This document shows positions 24,001-37,145 of a stretch of 64,000 nt of DNA, one piece after another. This stretch comes from Marchantia polymorpha subsp. ruderalis (taxonomy: Eukaryota; Streptophyta; Marchantiopsida; Marchantiales; Marchantiaceae): NCBI GenBank assembly GCA_037833965.1, contig AP031353.1, positions 5,148,501 to 5,212,500 of the forward strand, given 5' to 3'. The number at the start of each line of letters is the position of its first letter. Position 1 is the stretch's first letter. The notes beneath the pieces were generated by a model. The model did no database searches. It had not been told where the DNA came from and was given only the letters and a program-made list of their open reading frames with translations. The translations under genes and the position numbers were made by a program.

Positions 24001-27000
24001 GCGAAATGCAGCCGTAATTTATATCCACATTAAAGGAGTAGACCCGTACAAAAGTACTCCCAATATTTTCGAGTGCATGTGGGAAGGAGAAGAATTAAAA
24101 AGTTCACGATGTGCATGGCGCATTTCATTTGCATGAAGGTTTCTTTTCATTTTATTTTTTCGGGCTTTAGTTTTCAGTGGGCATGTTGGATCCTCTCGCT
24201 TGTTCCGTATGCTTCCACCACATTATCATTTGAGTACGGTTTAGATTCTGATGAAGTGATGGGGGAGAGTAGTTTTTTAGTATGACAACCAACTTTAAGT
24301 CTCTGTGATAGTATATGTATGGTGGGAATAATAAGTTTTTTTTTGTTGTTTCATTATGTTTTATTGGTACCCATATCGATAAATACTTGTAAAGAGTGAT
24401 CTTAGTGATTCGATTCATTCATGAATCATTGATGTTTGTCAAACATGAGACTCGTTGGGTTTATGTTTGTCTCATTTATTCGAGTTCTCTCATAAATCCC
24501 CTTGAAAAAAGGAATAGGTAGTGCATAAGAAATTGGGAGAATCAGCCTAATATAAATTCTTCAGACAAATTCTCTCTCTCAGAATCAAGAATATGTTTTA
24601 TCATTTGACTACCATGGTTGTAAGCTTTAAGGTCATAGATATCAAAGATTAGAGCATGTTCTTAAAGCATCTTTTATTATCTTTAACCTTGAAAAAAAAT
24701 GCATGACAACAACAAACCACGTGATCAGATTTTTAGTGTGAATAATTTTCAAGACTATGTTTCATTCCATCTGCAATATAATCTTTTCAAAAATCTGCCA
24801 AATTTCTTTACTAGAAAATCATCATGTACTATTTATAGTATTCTACTCTAGTACATTTTTAATCCATCTATCTCATTGACAAAATTCCTTGTTGAACTGT
24901 ATTTTTTTCACGCTTGATAAATCTAAATAAATGCTTCTGATTTTTTTTACCATTAGACTACGAAAACCTTTACTGCAGAATTGATACTTGAAAATGAGAA
25001 AAAAATATTTGTTAGTTTAATTTGATGGGTTAAACTTATGACTGAGATAATCAACACCTAAACATTTTTCTAGTAAGTGGCCATGTTTTGAAGAGTTATA
25101 GGGTTTAGGAGATGGTATGACCATGAGAGTATTCATCTTTGGAATATTTTCGGTGAATGTGAAGGGCAATATCAGTTATTTAATAAATATTTTGACAAAG
25201 AATGTAAAATATTTTGTCTCCGAATTCAAAATGAGTCATTGGAGTTAAACATCTTAGATGATTTTTGCTTATAATGTGAATGTTATCCATGATAGTAATA
25301 AACTGTGTCATTCAATGTGTCACAAGAAGTTGTCTATTCAATCAAAAGTAGTGTTGGTAAATTTTATGGTTGATTCGAGCCATATATTCATATTGTTTCA
25401 ACTCTTACATATACCAGAGTTATGGAAAAAAAATAGACCAAGTTTTTAAGGGTTGGCAAGTGAAGCGGAAAATGCCAGTATAAGTTTAACAATAAACATA
25501 GAGATTAACATAATGTTACTTCAAATAGAATTTATTTAAAACTTTAATTTCCAACTTCATGAGAGGAAGTGACTAAGAGTTTACCACTTTTTTTTACTTT
25601 CTATCAAATTTTTAGTTTTATCATAATGTGTGAACATCTCAATATCTGGAATCTTGTATATATTTCTTTTTAAAGAGCGATATCTACTGCAATTCGTAGA
25701 AGAAGAATCAATATTTTAAGATTCAGAGGATGATATAGTAGTATGTAGACTGTTTCAATATATTTGGTTGAGTTTTAGTTAGTTTTCAATGTCAAGATAT
25801 CACAACCCATTAATTTCATCCATAACGGTTGTAATGTGTGATTTCATTTGCATAATTACCGTTTCTTAATGATTATAGTGAAAATCTGAGTCTTCTGCTA
25901 AGTTACGTTACTAAATAGTAGTGTGGATCCTATTCCATCCACCACATTACTAGAGTATCTCCAGCTCGCTCTATACCTTATTCCAATGGTAATGGTCTTT
26001 CAAGTGTGAAGGAAAAGCTTAGAGATTTCCTTCTAAAACTAATATATGTGTCAAACACCAAACAGCGGGTTCGAAGGAACTATGCGATCACTTTGTTTGT
26101 ATGTGATGAGTGTAAATATCGTATATTGTACATTTGACTCACCCAGAATTGAAACATAAGGGATATGGCAATTCACATTACAGAGATGATATTATTACAT
26201 ATTTACTTTACATGGTGAAGTCAAACTTCTAAATCGTCTCGGATCCACACTTCCATGACTAAATCCGAGCAAAATATTGTACAATATAACTCTTACTTAG
26301 TTCCAAATCAAATTTCTGATGTGAATATTGCTCCCTATAATATTTCTATAACACTATAAATTCTTTTGCTCATATAATCATGGGTCAACACTTTCTGTCT
26401 TACTTGAAATACATGCATGCAACAATGTATATGAAAATACAACCAAACAACATAAAGAGAATAATCCGAAACCTCCTGATGCTAGTTTGATGATGCCACG
26501 ATTCAAGATGGAATGCAAATCATAACAAAAATGTATCTTTATGTAGGATGATTCAAAGTCTTATAATCAGTTATATATACAAAAATACAATAAAAAATTA
26601 TGATTAGTTCAAGCTATTGCAACGATTCAACCCAATTTCTCATACGAGAAATATTAGGGAGTTCCAACTCTTAGACTTATTTACATCAGATATGTTGATT
26701 TGTGCATAGAAATAAATATGGCAGTTGGAACATCACAGCCAGACAACATAACCTTGCATTCCTAGTTTTACTCTATAAACTTTCCTAGTGACCTTTGGAC
26801 TAAAGTACCTGTCATAAGAGATACTTGTAAACTGAAAGAGAAGTGCGGCAGTAAGAACATTGCTCTAGGTTCACATAAGAACAAAAATGAAATAGGATCA
26901 GACGGTGGCACGACCCCATGATCAAGAGTCACCCCCCTTGATGGTCTAACATTATAGAGACTCCCGCTTGGAGTACTGTAATGTATGACCATGCAAGTCC

Positions 27001-27500
27001 TTACGTGAGTAGTAACATAGTCACGTAAAAGCATTACTGTTGTTCTCGTTCTCGTTCTCGTGTTTTCTCTTCTTTACTGTAGTGATTGAGTGAGCTGTAT
27101 ATAGAATTGTTGTATTGTGTAAGCCGCATATGTTGGCTCCTTCAATTGAGAGCTTAAAGGTGTACCGTGAAAATTATAATGTCTTTCATGTATGGTGCCT
27201 ATTGCTATGAATATGGTGGTTGTAAGGTTAAGAACATAAGTCGTTTCTGACTTGTAAGTGGAATGTATTTGGCGTCTTTGGAGACTCGTCTTTGTGTGAA
27301 TCCTAATGCTCGTCATCTGTAGATCTTGGATAGAGTTGTTGTGATATGCGTGTGAATTCTATAATAGATAAATAAATAAATATATAAAGTGTGCTTCTAT
27401 GGAAAATAATAATTTAGATTGCAAGAGTTTAGTGTGACCCCAGATTTGTCCTCTTCATGTTTCACTGCGCTTGTAAGGATTATGTAAGCAGAAAGAAATT
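24001..27500. other. AT-rich intergenic DNA
   Basis: AT-rich with dense stops. Faint gag-like wording on the minus strand near 24650-24990 is too degraded to call. A GTTCTC triplet run lies at 27040-27060. No gene is supported. Confidence 0.55.
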
Positions 27501-30500
27501 CCATTTACATTTAGCTATCACGCGCAGATAATTGTTCCCATTGCATCGATGAATGTATTGCCAAATGCAACGGGGACTTAGAACGAAATGTGCTTGAAAA
27601 CGAGGAAGGCCAGAAAGAATGAGTGCCGGTTATCAGGCAGTGGATAAATTGGAGAGCATGTACAGATCGGACAAAGCATCGCAACGCACTTTCCGGAATT
27701 CTGGCGATGCGAAAGGTCATTGAGGAGAGTCATTGCCGACACACAATTTCGATGAGGAGGGGCTGCCCATCATGTTTGATACTGCCGCGCGTACGCACGC
27801 AGCACCTGATTGCAAGCTCGAATTATGTTTTACACTCGCGCGCGGATCGATCGCTTGCGGCTTTTCTTGAGGTTCCGTAGTGACTTATCGATCGCATTAG
27901 ATACGCCTTCATTCGCGAGGCAGCATGATCAGATGCAAGTACAACTTGCCGAGAGTGTCATGATTCATGTCCCTGGTTGTCTAAACAGTAAATCAATCGA
28001 AACTACAAAATTCAAGTTTTATTATCTGCATATCCTAACTAGGGTGCCAACCTCTCTCATTTTCTGGATTTTCCATAGATCCTCGAGAATGGTGGATTAT
28101 TGCCAATGACATTGAGGTTGTTGCCAAATATTCGATCGTGGTGGCTGCCTCTAGAACATCACAACAGGAGAACCGGTTCCATGTTTACAATTCTGAGATA
28201 AATTTTTTTCTGCCTCCTGCTTGCCCGATCAGGTGGGCATGCAAAGGTGGAAACATGAAGTGACTAAAACATGGAGTGTGCTACGCATGAACACTCTTCG
28301 GGCACAACTCTGCCTCCACCACAGTATTCCCGACATGTCTTGACAGCGAGGGTTGTGAGGATTTGAGGAGAGAAACAGTAGCTAACATCAGGCTCCTTAC
28401 TCACGGAAGTGCTGTCACGTGCCTCCTTTCACTCGATTTAGAGTAGAAAAGCTTCCCACGCTAGTCCATTGCTGTTCTTGATCTGTCTTTAGGTTTAGTT
28501 CTGCAGAACGAGCCCCGGGGGCTGCCAGCACCAATGATCGCGCAAACCAGACCCGGTTTCAGAATGGCTCCCAGTTTGCACTCGAGGGGGAGCCCGGGAA
28601 ATTCACCAGGATCTTGATGCACGATGAATTTGATGACGTCGTGAGACGAGGGCAGTTCGCACCCTCGAGCTGTGGCCTTAAACCCGGCTACAACCAACAC
28701 GGTGGTTCCTCCTCTGAGATCCTCTCTCTACGCAGGCAAATTGTACGAGCACAAACAACTGCCACTGTACTAATTGGATTCCACGACATGTTTTACAAGA
28801 CTATGACAACCACCACTGTGGCAACAGAATGTCGCATCAGTGCCTGTACTCTTGCCGACTGGAAAGGTGGTCGAGGTTTAGGCCTTCATTTCTCATCTGC
28901 CCTCAGCTGCTGGGACAATATTTGAGGCTTAGTCGCCTTCTAGATTGCGAGCCATGATGATGTCAGTCGGTTCTTCAGCATTAATCTCCAACCATGATAA
29001 CGTTTGAAAACAAAGCCCGATGAATGTTTGGAGCTGTGGGTCGTTGGGAACCATTATTGGCACCCCAGTGAGACTCAACCACGTTAGATGACGGAGGCTA
29101 CGGCGTTTGTCACTTGGGATGTAGTTAGGGATGCTTTGACATCGTGGACTCGTTTTTCTCGACTTTGCTTGAGCACCACAAAGTTCGTACTAGGTCTTCC
29201 CCGACTGTCTAGTAGCTAGGCCATAGTCCGGCTACTTGTGGTTGTAAGCCAAAGAAAACCTGCTCTTCTCGAATATCGGTGCGTGTAGGCCTGCCTGGTC
29301 GTTGAGTTAAATCCATAATCGATAGATTAAAATTCATAAACTTTCAAATAATTGTGGACCTGGTTGCTTTTGGCGCATCCGAGACGAAGACATATGTATA
29401 TTTATTATACTCCACATCCTAGAGAGGGTTGACTTCTTCGCTAAGACAGAGCTGGCCCTACAGCCTTGCTTGCTAGAAGAAAATCAGCCAAAGTTGAAGG
29501 GTGACCACTTATTGCTCCGTGGCCATTAAACGAGTAAATTACAAGTTTTTGAGTTCCTTTTCTTTAATAGGACAAAGTCTTGTGATTTCTTACTCCGGTT
29601 GTCAATAAGACTCCAATGCATTTCTCAAGAGCTTTCAGTTTGATTTATTCTCGGAGAGGAGACTTATAAAGAAATAGATGATTCTTCTTGGGAGGACTGC
29701 CCAAATAGTTTTGTGATTTTCTCTTCCTTTGGAGAATGCCTCTCATCGCAGTTTAATCCGCGTGGGGTCCCAAATCAATTTCGTTCATCTATGAAGCCTT
29801 TTCCAGTAAGCTAGAGGGGCACTTGAATATTCTTTATTGAGCATGAAGCTTAGGCCCAATCATCGCGCTTTCACAGTGTGCGATTTAGTTTAGCGACTTT
29901 GTAATTCAAGGTTTCTCTAGAATTGGCTGACTAACATTTTGGAGAGAAACTATCTTCTTGTATTGATTTACCATTTACCATTTTTTATTGATCTGAGTTG
30001 CTGTCTCCAATAATATTCTGTACCCTTTTATGTGAAGAAATACATTCTTAGGGATAAATCATGTATTTTCATATTTTCTTTTATTTCCAAGCCGGAAATT
30101 TTGATTGCATTTTGATTTACTTTTGCTTTATTTTTCGATAAATCCGTGGAATATTATTGAGGACGGCACTGGTGAACGAATCCATGTGCCTTACTCCAAT
30201 TCCGTCAGCGCGTCTTCTGGAAAATGTCGCCCATGGCCAGTAGCACAGTGTGAAAAATTAAAACCTGTCTTTTCTGAGCATCGGACACTTGTACAGGCTT
30301 CACAACTTTCTACACCGAGCTTGACGGTTTCCGAAGATGAACCGTGTTCAGTAAAGTTTGAGGGGACTGCTCAGAGCAGGTTCAGGTTTTCCGTGCAGAT
30401 AGGAGTAACGAGCGGGGTCTTTGAGAGTGTCCACGCAGCAACTCAGCACATGTCGTGGCACATTCGCACGACGTACGCAACATGTGTCACGTGTTGCGTA

Positions 30501-31100
30501 CATCGTATATTTCATACCATGTACCTTCAATCATAATCGTGCAATAGTCTGCCAATTGAAGAACATGGAAAAGTCTTTCAACACAATGCGTCTTGTTCAG
30601 GCCTTCCGCCTGCATTTTGCGACATACAACTCCTCCTCCCCTGGTACAGTGCTATTCTTCTGTACACAATTTCCTACCTGACTATGTGCCTGACCCTGCG
30701 ATTCGCGCAGACTTCACTGATATAAATTGACTAAATACAGTTCAATGGAAGTTCACCTACTTCAATGCAGTCGTCGTTGGGCTTTTCCTGCCATGTGGCA
30801 TGCGATTAGCGACTTATCACTGTGTATGGTAAGTACATAGACAGCTCACAAGTAAGTTTGCTTCAATTATGCACTTGCAACAAATGTTCAGATGGTGTGT
30901 CATGAAATGTCCTGGACTGAATACGCCCTGAGGGCATATTTGATTCCTAACACATGACGTCTTTAACATGATTGCTTTCTCAATCTCATATGACTTATTT
31001 ATACGGAACACAAAAGAAAAAAAATGTAATGATTGCACATCACAATACTTGGATCTCGAAAGCCTTTGAAATTAACACACAAGAGTCGGCTACCGGTAGT
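27501..31100. other. Mixed-composition region, unexplained open frames
   Basis: GC content is higher than the flanks. The best open stretch is 28482-28925 (+, about 147 codons, with a possible splice acceptor at 28485-28492); an overlapping minus-strand frame runs over 28461-28700. Another plus-strand frame runs 30105-30536. None matches a family I know. A short hairpin with GTACGCAACA arms lies near 30473-30502. Confidence 0.35.
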
Positions 31101-31620
31101 GATCAACTGCACTAGACCTTAATATGAATAATCGGTCCACTGCGTTGCTCCCTGTCCTTAAACATGAGCAGAGAGGTAATGTTGAAGCAAACAGATAACA
31201 CAGTAATCAAGCGTTTCCCAAGCCCAGAGGCCACTCGGAAAAGGCAGATTACAGCCGAAATCCAACAGAAATAATGGCTGGTGAATTGCGGTCCTTCCTT
31301 ATGTGAAATCAGAAAGTAGCGAAAACTTCACATACGATCTTTCAGTACTGGCGACCAGTCCTTTACATGTCAAAATGCTTCCTCCATCTAAAGATTCAGG
31401 TCAGGAATGTCTTGAACCACCAGGAAGAAATATACTACACCAATTTTACAAGTTTGCTACTCCGTTCTCGTACACGTATCTTGTGATTAACCAAATCTCT
31501 TCAAGCAAGAACAAACCCAAGGTCTCTATCCAAACGAGTGATCGCTAGTCTCTTGGGATACATGATGCGGTTCTTCAGAGCGATCGGGATAGAAGCCTGA
31601 GATGAAATACGAGAAGTCGT

Positions 31621-32931
31621 TTATGATGGCTGGCTGGAGAAAGCCAGAGACTTCTTCTCCAGCTCGTCTTTGTTGGCACCAACGATCTTGTGGACTAGCT
31701 TCTTATTTTTGATGAAGATGAAGGTAGGCATGGCTTGAACGTCCCAGAGACCCGCTACTTCCTGGAAAAAAAAGACGATTGTGATAACATGCATGTCAAT
31801 AAAAGGAAACGCGAGCTCAAGAGTACTCTACATGAGTCTGTATTGCACACCGCTATAGACTCGGAGACAAAACCAGGAGCTCTTCCTGTCATTTTAGCTA
31901 AAAAATGCTAAATTGCAACCAGGATCCTTGTCTAGGTGAGAGATCGTCTCGTAAGGTAGAACCGAAATGCTCTATTTTCCTGGACAAAGACAGTTGTGCG
32001 GGATCCTCTTCATGAAGGGCACCAAATGGTCTTTGACATCGATGAAAGAGGTTGGACGTGTTGCAAACAAGTACGTCGAGAGCAGCAATATCTTCAATAA
32101 ACCCCTAAGGAGACGCAGTTCAAAGATATAAAAGGTATGCAGCCGTCACCGGCTATCAGAACGTGGCACTCACCGTAACTTGATCGACATCGACCTTCAG
32201 GAACACGAGGGATGGGTACTTCTTAGAAAGCTCCACGAAAACGGGGGCCATATGCCTGCAGGGACCACACCATGTGGCAGTGAAGTCGACCACAATCTGC
32301 AAGACAGGTGTGGTTTAGCATCCGATACATAAACCTAAACTGAAATTACCTCAATATGTACAGCACAAATTCTAAATACATCACTGAGGTATCTACTTAT
32401 TAATTACAGCCCAATCGCGAGCCTAGTGAATGCCCATAATGTAATTGAGAATGCAATCGACGAATAACCTGGCCTCCTCAATTAGAAATTTGTATACACA
32501 CTTGAGTACCGTAACAATAGGTACTGCAAAGCACATCTTGCATGGTACTCTCAATGGACGTAAGATCAATCGGTCGATCTAAAACAACTCCACAAGGGAG
32601 CATCTCAGGCAGTACCTCAAAACCCCCGTGCTGAAACAAATCACTATTCGATTTTCTGCAATCGAAACCTAAGCTTCATCTATCGATCGCAAAACGCGCG
32701 TCAGTGCATGCACATCGAGAAGAGACGAGACGAGCCGACAGGCGTGTCAGAAAAACTTACGGTTTTGTTCCCAGCCTCCTCCAATTTCGCATTCCACTCA
32801 GCGGTGGAGTGGATGGCGATCACGTTACCCTGGTCACCCATGGCAGGAGCAGGACCCTGTTGACGAAGAGCGGCCGCGAAGAAACGGAACACAAACACGA
32901 GGAGTAGCACCAACAAGAAATATTCGAGCAT
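31621..32931 (-). CDS. h-type thioredoxin, three exons, possible N-terminal anchor
   Basis: A cytosolic-type thioredoxin h, a dithiol oxidoreductase reduced by NADPH-thioredoxin reductase. Exons on the minus strand are 32931-32761, 32296-32174 and 31761-31621 (TAA), all with GT-AG borders in phase 0. The active site WCGPC lies in exon 2, within [20 protein letters not shown], followed by [10 protein letters not shown]; exon 3 has the cis-Pro segment [14 protein letters not shown]. Two starts are possible. ATG 32841 gives [11 protein letters not shown] and 114 aa, the canonical length. ATG 32931 gives 144 aa, adding 30 residues of which [15 protein letters not shown] is strongly hydrophobic. 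A TATA-like TTATAT lies about 95 bp upstream of the outer ATG and no ATG lies between, so scanning favours the outer start and a membrane-anchored or signal-bearing form (inference). Confidence 0.93.
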
Positions 32932-33306
32932 GAATAGTTCAGTGAGGCAGAAGAAGAAGAGTGACGTGAGTCGGTCGATCCGTGGAGTTTGAACGCACCA
33001 AATTGCTCCCCTAAGCCCCCAAGATATAAGAAAATGCACTGCGATGTCACTTCGTCCTGAGGCTTTTACCAACCACTACCGTCTTCGAGCTCTCTCTCTC
33101 TCTCTCTCTCTGTCGTTCCTCTCGTCTTTCTCCTCCGAAGCTTCTGAAGCTGCTGCTGCCCGAGGCTCTTCTGACTCCTGCGCTTTCTTTGTGCTGAGCC
33201 CGCCTCCTCCCCAACACGAGTTTAAGCAAACGCCCTACCCTCCGCCTTCTCCAGCTGTACCGTCCCTCACTGCAACTGTGACTTCCGTCCGCCCTCCGAC
33301 AACCGC
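32932..33306 (-). promoter_or_regulatory. Promoter and leader of the thioredoxin gene
   Basis: Reads leftward into the thioredoxin gene. It has a TATA-like element (CTTATATCTT on the minus strand, 33021-33030) and a GA tract on the sense strand (33090-33111). The TATA position predicts a leader of about 60 nt before the outer start codon. The promoter call is based on motif and position. Confidence 0.45.
33090..33111 (-). repeat. (GA)n microsatellite, sense strand of the thioredoxin gene
   Basis: Eleven CT units on the plus strand, read as GA relative to the thioredoxin gene about 160 bp away. Confidence 0.95.
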
Positions 33307-33850
33307 GTGAAGCGCAACTCCCTCCTCTTCCTCTCCTTCCCTGCCCGCCCTGCCCTGCCCAACCCGGCCCTGCCCCGCACCCCCCGGTCGCCCGGTCGGT
33401 CCTCGTCTACATACTGTGCACGTACTTCACTGTTGCCACAGCGCTGCTGCCCGTCCACTCATCCGTCCGTCGGGACGAGGCTGGATGGCCACGTGCGGGT
33501 TCTAGGGCGATCGGCGACTTGTGCCCCGTACGACCTTCTTCGCGACATGTTCGTTCGCGCGCTGCTTCGTTTTTCTTCTTCTAATCCTTCCGTCCGTACT
33601 CGTCGAGGTCCTGGCGTCGCCGTGGAGGTGGATTTCGAGGGATGTAGACTTTTGGGGGTCCGTCGACTAGCTAGCCCTAGCACTGTTTTCGCTTTTGAGT
33701 TCGTGGATGTACGGGCAGGATGTGGAATTCTTGTCCTTTCTTCTATTTTGCTTTCTCTCCTGCTCCACGGAACGAGAGCAGTTTGGAATGTAACAAATAT
33801 GACTCCACTCCATGACACATTCCTCATGTTAAGATTGAATAAGTTGTGAT
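33307..33850. other. GC-rich island upstream of the thioredoxin gene
   Basis: C-rich then mixed GC sequence, open on both strands (about 180 codons +, about 120 codons -), with no recognisable protein family. Openness on both strands suggests composition rather than coding. It ends sharply in AT-rich DNA near 33850. Confidence 0.4.
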
Positions 33851-36800
33851 CTTAGTGTCTTGCATCTTACACATTCCACCACATTGGATGAAATGATTAT
33901 GGGGTCAATAGTCCGTGTTGTTAGATTTACAGGTGTGTATACTACATTTGACTTTGGAGTTTTACATAGCAATAGATTCCAATTTATGACAAATGTCTCT
34001 CATGTATACTGAGTTAGTGAGAAAATGTATGACTTGATTAAGTTATTTTACATCCATTCTTCTGTACATGACACGTAGTTGATATAATCCGTACAACATC
34101 GTGTTATGGAGTGATGATTCTCCATGTGCTATATTGCATGTAGAATTTTTTTACCTGGATAAATATAATATTGTCATCATGCTATTGTATGTATATTGAA
34201 ATAATGATCATCTCATCTTAAACCCTCCCGATTCAAAAAACGTTCTTCTCTAGTTAAATTGAATTATTTTTTGTGGATTTCAACATGTTTGTAAGTGAGC
34301 GCATGAGAATTAGCATCACACACCGGAAGTCTTTCCCTCTTTATCTTACCATGTAACCAATTAAAGTCTAGCTAAGATTTGTTCTCACTGCTATAAGTGT
34401 AATTCTTGTCACTGCAACACATCTCATATCATTCCCCTTATCTAATGTTTACTTGTATGTAGATATATGTGATGTCTTCGGTAAAGTATGAAAATTGCTA
34501 TTAGGGATAGTCTCATGTTTTCTGTTAGGCTTGTGCCCTGTAACACTTGATAGGGTCTTCACATCCTTCCCTTTTTTTGTCCCAAAATTTGAATTGTAGA
34601 CACAATTAGATTTTGCGGTCAAAGTATACTGTAAAAATGTTACTGTTCAAATGATTTGTATCTCTAGTGAAATGTTGGCACACGAATCAAATGGTTTCGA
34701 ATGTTAGTCAAACTTATAAAAATTATGCAGACCAGAGAACTTAGAGCTTGCAGTCAGCTCACCGATTACTTAGCAACGAAGATCCCGCGCTTGTCTTCAA
34801 ATATTGTACTAGACTTTCTTCCACTCAAATTGGCTTGATTGGCGACGTACACAAGCATGATGTGAGATAACCGCGACAACTGGAGGATTGATTCATTTTA
34901 TAAACAAAAGAATGCTGAGGAACTCAGAATTGGCAAGATCTGGCAAAAGCAGAGCTCGCAAGTGGTGCCCAAGCCTACGGATACGAGAGAGACCTCGGGC
35001 CACAGTCCAGACTAGGGACAAGAAAGTGCACAACGGCCCGAGACGTAATGGATGTGCACGGTAGACTATGTCGGCAGTAAAAAGAATCTAATCTCACGTT
35101 GTATACTCCTACAGTTTCTTGATGTTCTCTCTTCGGTTTTCGAGCCTTTTTTAACTACTTGGTCGACGTGTTAACGTGTTTATAACTGAATGTGAACGCA
35201 ATCTTCCAATTTGAAGCGTGTGATGTGATAAGTTGGAATCGTCTTTACTGTTCCATATTGCTAAATGCGGATACGTGCAGAAATTTTGCGCAAAACAACA
35301 TCCTTAAGTTATCTCCCCTTAATTTTGATTATGAAATTTTGTCAATTATATATGTCCAGATTTTAAATAGTCTGGTTATCCAACTTTTTACAATAGGAAC
35401 CAAATTGATGGGTGTAATTTTTTCAAGAAATGATTTTTGCGATATAATTCATAAGATTTGACCAAAGTGTTGTGCATAAAATGTTTAGATTATGTTTAAA
35501 GCTTCAGGAAATAGACTAAATCCATGAAATTCGGTGATTAGTAGCTCCATATTGATAGGTATGATACTTATACATGATATTACTTCTGTCAATAGATTTT
35601 CTATTAACAGATAAGAAGTTTTTTATTTGATGATACTATCCAAACTTCATGCAGTTTGAATTAAATTTATGACATCCTACTACCTTTAAAATATTCTTAA
35701 GTATATGATCATTGACTCGATTAAGCCAAAATTCTTTGAAAAAAATTCTATTATGTCAGATATATATCTTTCATTTTTTAGTAACTTATGCAAAGAAGGC
35801 CGTATTTTTATCAATCAAACATAATAGTATGAAAGTTTGATTAAACACAAATATGTTATCAAAATTGCGATACTAGAAAACTTTTTTCAAAAAATATGTA
35901 GAATTTAGTTCAGAATATATATATATATATACTCATTGACAAAGTTCATTGATCTCCATGCAAAAAGAGTGAAGAAAAACTTGTGATTTTGAAGATGTGA
36001 AGTTGTATAAAATAAATCCAATACCACAATAATTCATCTTTAAGCTATATGAAATTTATCTTTGTTTAATGAAAAATATCATTTTTTGATATACATTATG
36101 ATATACTAGGGTATAAATATTATTATTAGTGTGATAAAATGGAAAGTGTCATTAATGCTTATAGTTTTAGATTATAGTCTTATAGATTTGAGATTGTACA
36201 ATATATATTCAATATAAAATGCTTGATGAATTTGATTTGTGAATTGCTTTTGATTTGATTCAACTTACATGTAAAGATTAGTACAATGTACCTACAAAAG
36301 AGTATGTAGAGAAATTTTCTTGTGAAAAATTATGATGAAGAATCTTAGAGTTGTTTTATGATCACTTATAACTTTCTGATTTTTTTCCAAAAGATTGGAT
36401 AGTTATCATACTTATATTGTATTATAATGAAAATAAATAATTAAAAATATCATTTGACATGGATGATATACTAAATGCTATCATGATTAAGATGAACGAT
36501 CAACGATGTACTTCTACTATCGTTGGGAGTAACGATAGTAGAAGTACATAAAAAGTAGCAAATTATGAAAAATAAGATTTGTGTGTTAAATAATGAAAAA
36601 GAGAAGAGAGAACGGGTAGGAGCGATGAAGTTGGATACTTTTATATCAAAGATTCAAATTCAATCAAATATCAAGAATCAAATACTATTCACCTTGCAAA
36701 GTTAAATAAAAGACACAGTCAATAGATTGAAGATAAAACCTATCTCTTGCTTTGAATGAGAAAGTCATGTAAAATGAAAAATTACAAGAAGAATTGAACA

Positions 36801-37145
36801 ATGAAGAATTCAAAAGGTTTGTCATAAGGATACATATATTTGTCTCATTTCCTTGTTTTTGATTTTATTGCAAGATTTTTCATGAAGTTTTATCTCATAG
36901 ATATAAAATTGAAGTAGAAAGAAGATATTCACAATTTTCATTAAAAATTTGACACTATTATGATTTTAAAGTATCCATCATTTGTATGGATGGAGTCAAA
37001 ACCTTAGATCTGTTCAAAGAAGGTTTTTAAAATCAAATACACAAGAAAATAATCAATTCATCTAGAATGATTAAAACAATCGCAATTGCTCAATAATTGC
37101 ATATGCTTATGAAATCAGCCTACAATACATCAATAAATTGTTGCA
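33851..37145. other. AT-rich intergenic DNA
   Basis: No gene supported. A small higher-GC island at 34740-35070 has no recognisable content. An (AT)n tract lies near 35916-35930, and a perfect 18-bp hairpin at 36507-36548. Confidence 0.55.
36507..36548. repeat. Perfect 18-bp inverted repeat, 6-nt loop
   Basis: The arm TGTACTTCTACTATCGTT (36507-36524) and its exact reverse complement (36531-36548) flank GGGAGT. It is embedded in AT-rich DNA with no gene nearby. Confidence 0.9.

Noticed and set aside
24650..24990. Possible Ty1/copia gag remnant on the minus strand
   Set aside because: Only a few gag-like words (KEIWQIFEKII) across several frames; no integrase, RT or LTR found nearby.
33307..33849. 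180-codon plus-strand frame upstream of the thioredoxin gene
   Set aside because: Pro/Arg/Ser composition from C-rich DNA, antisense frame also open, no homology.
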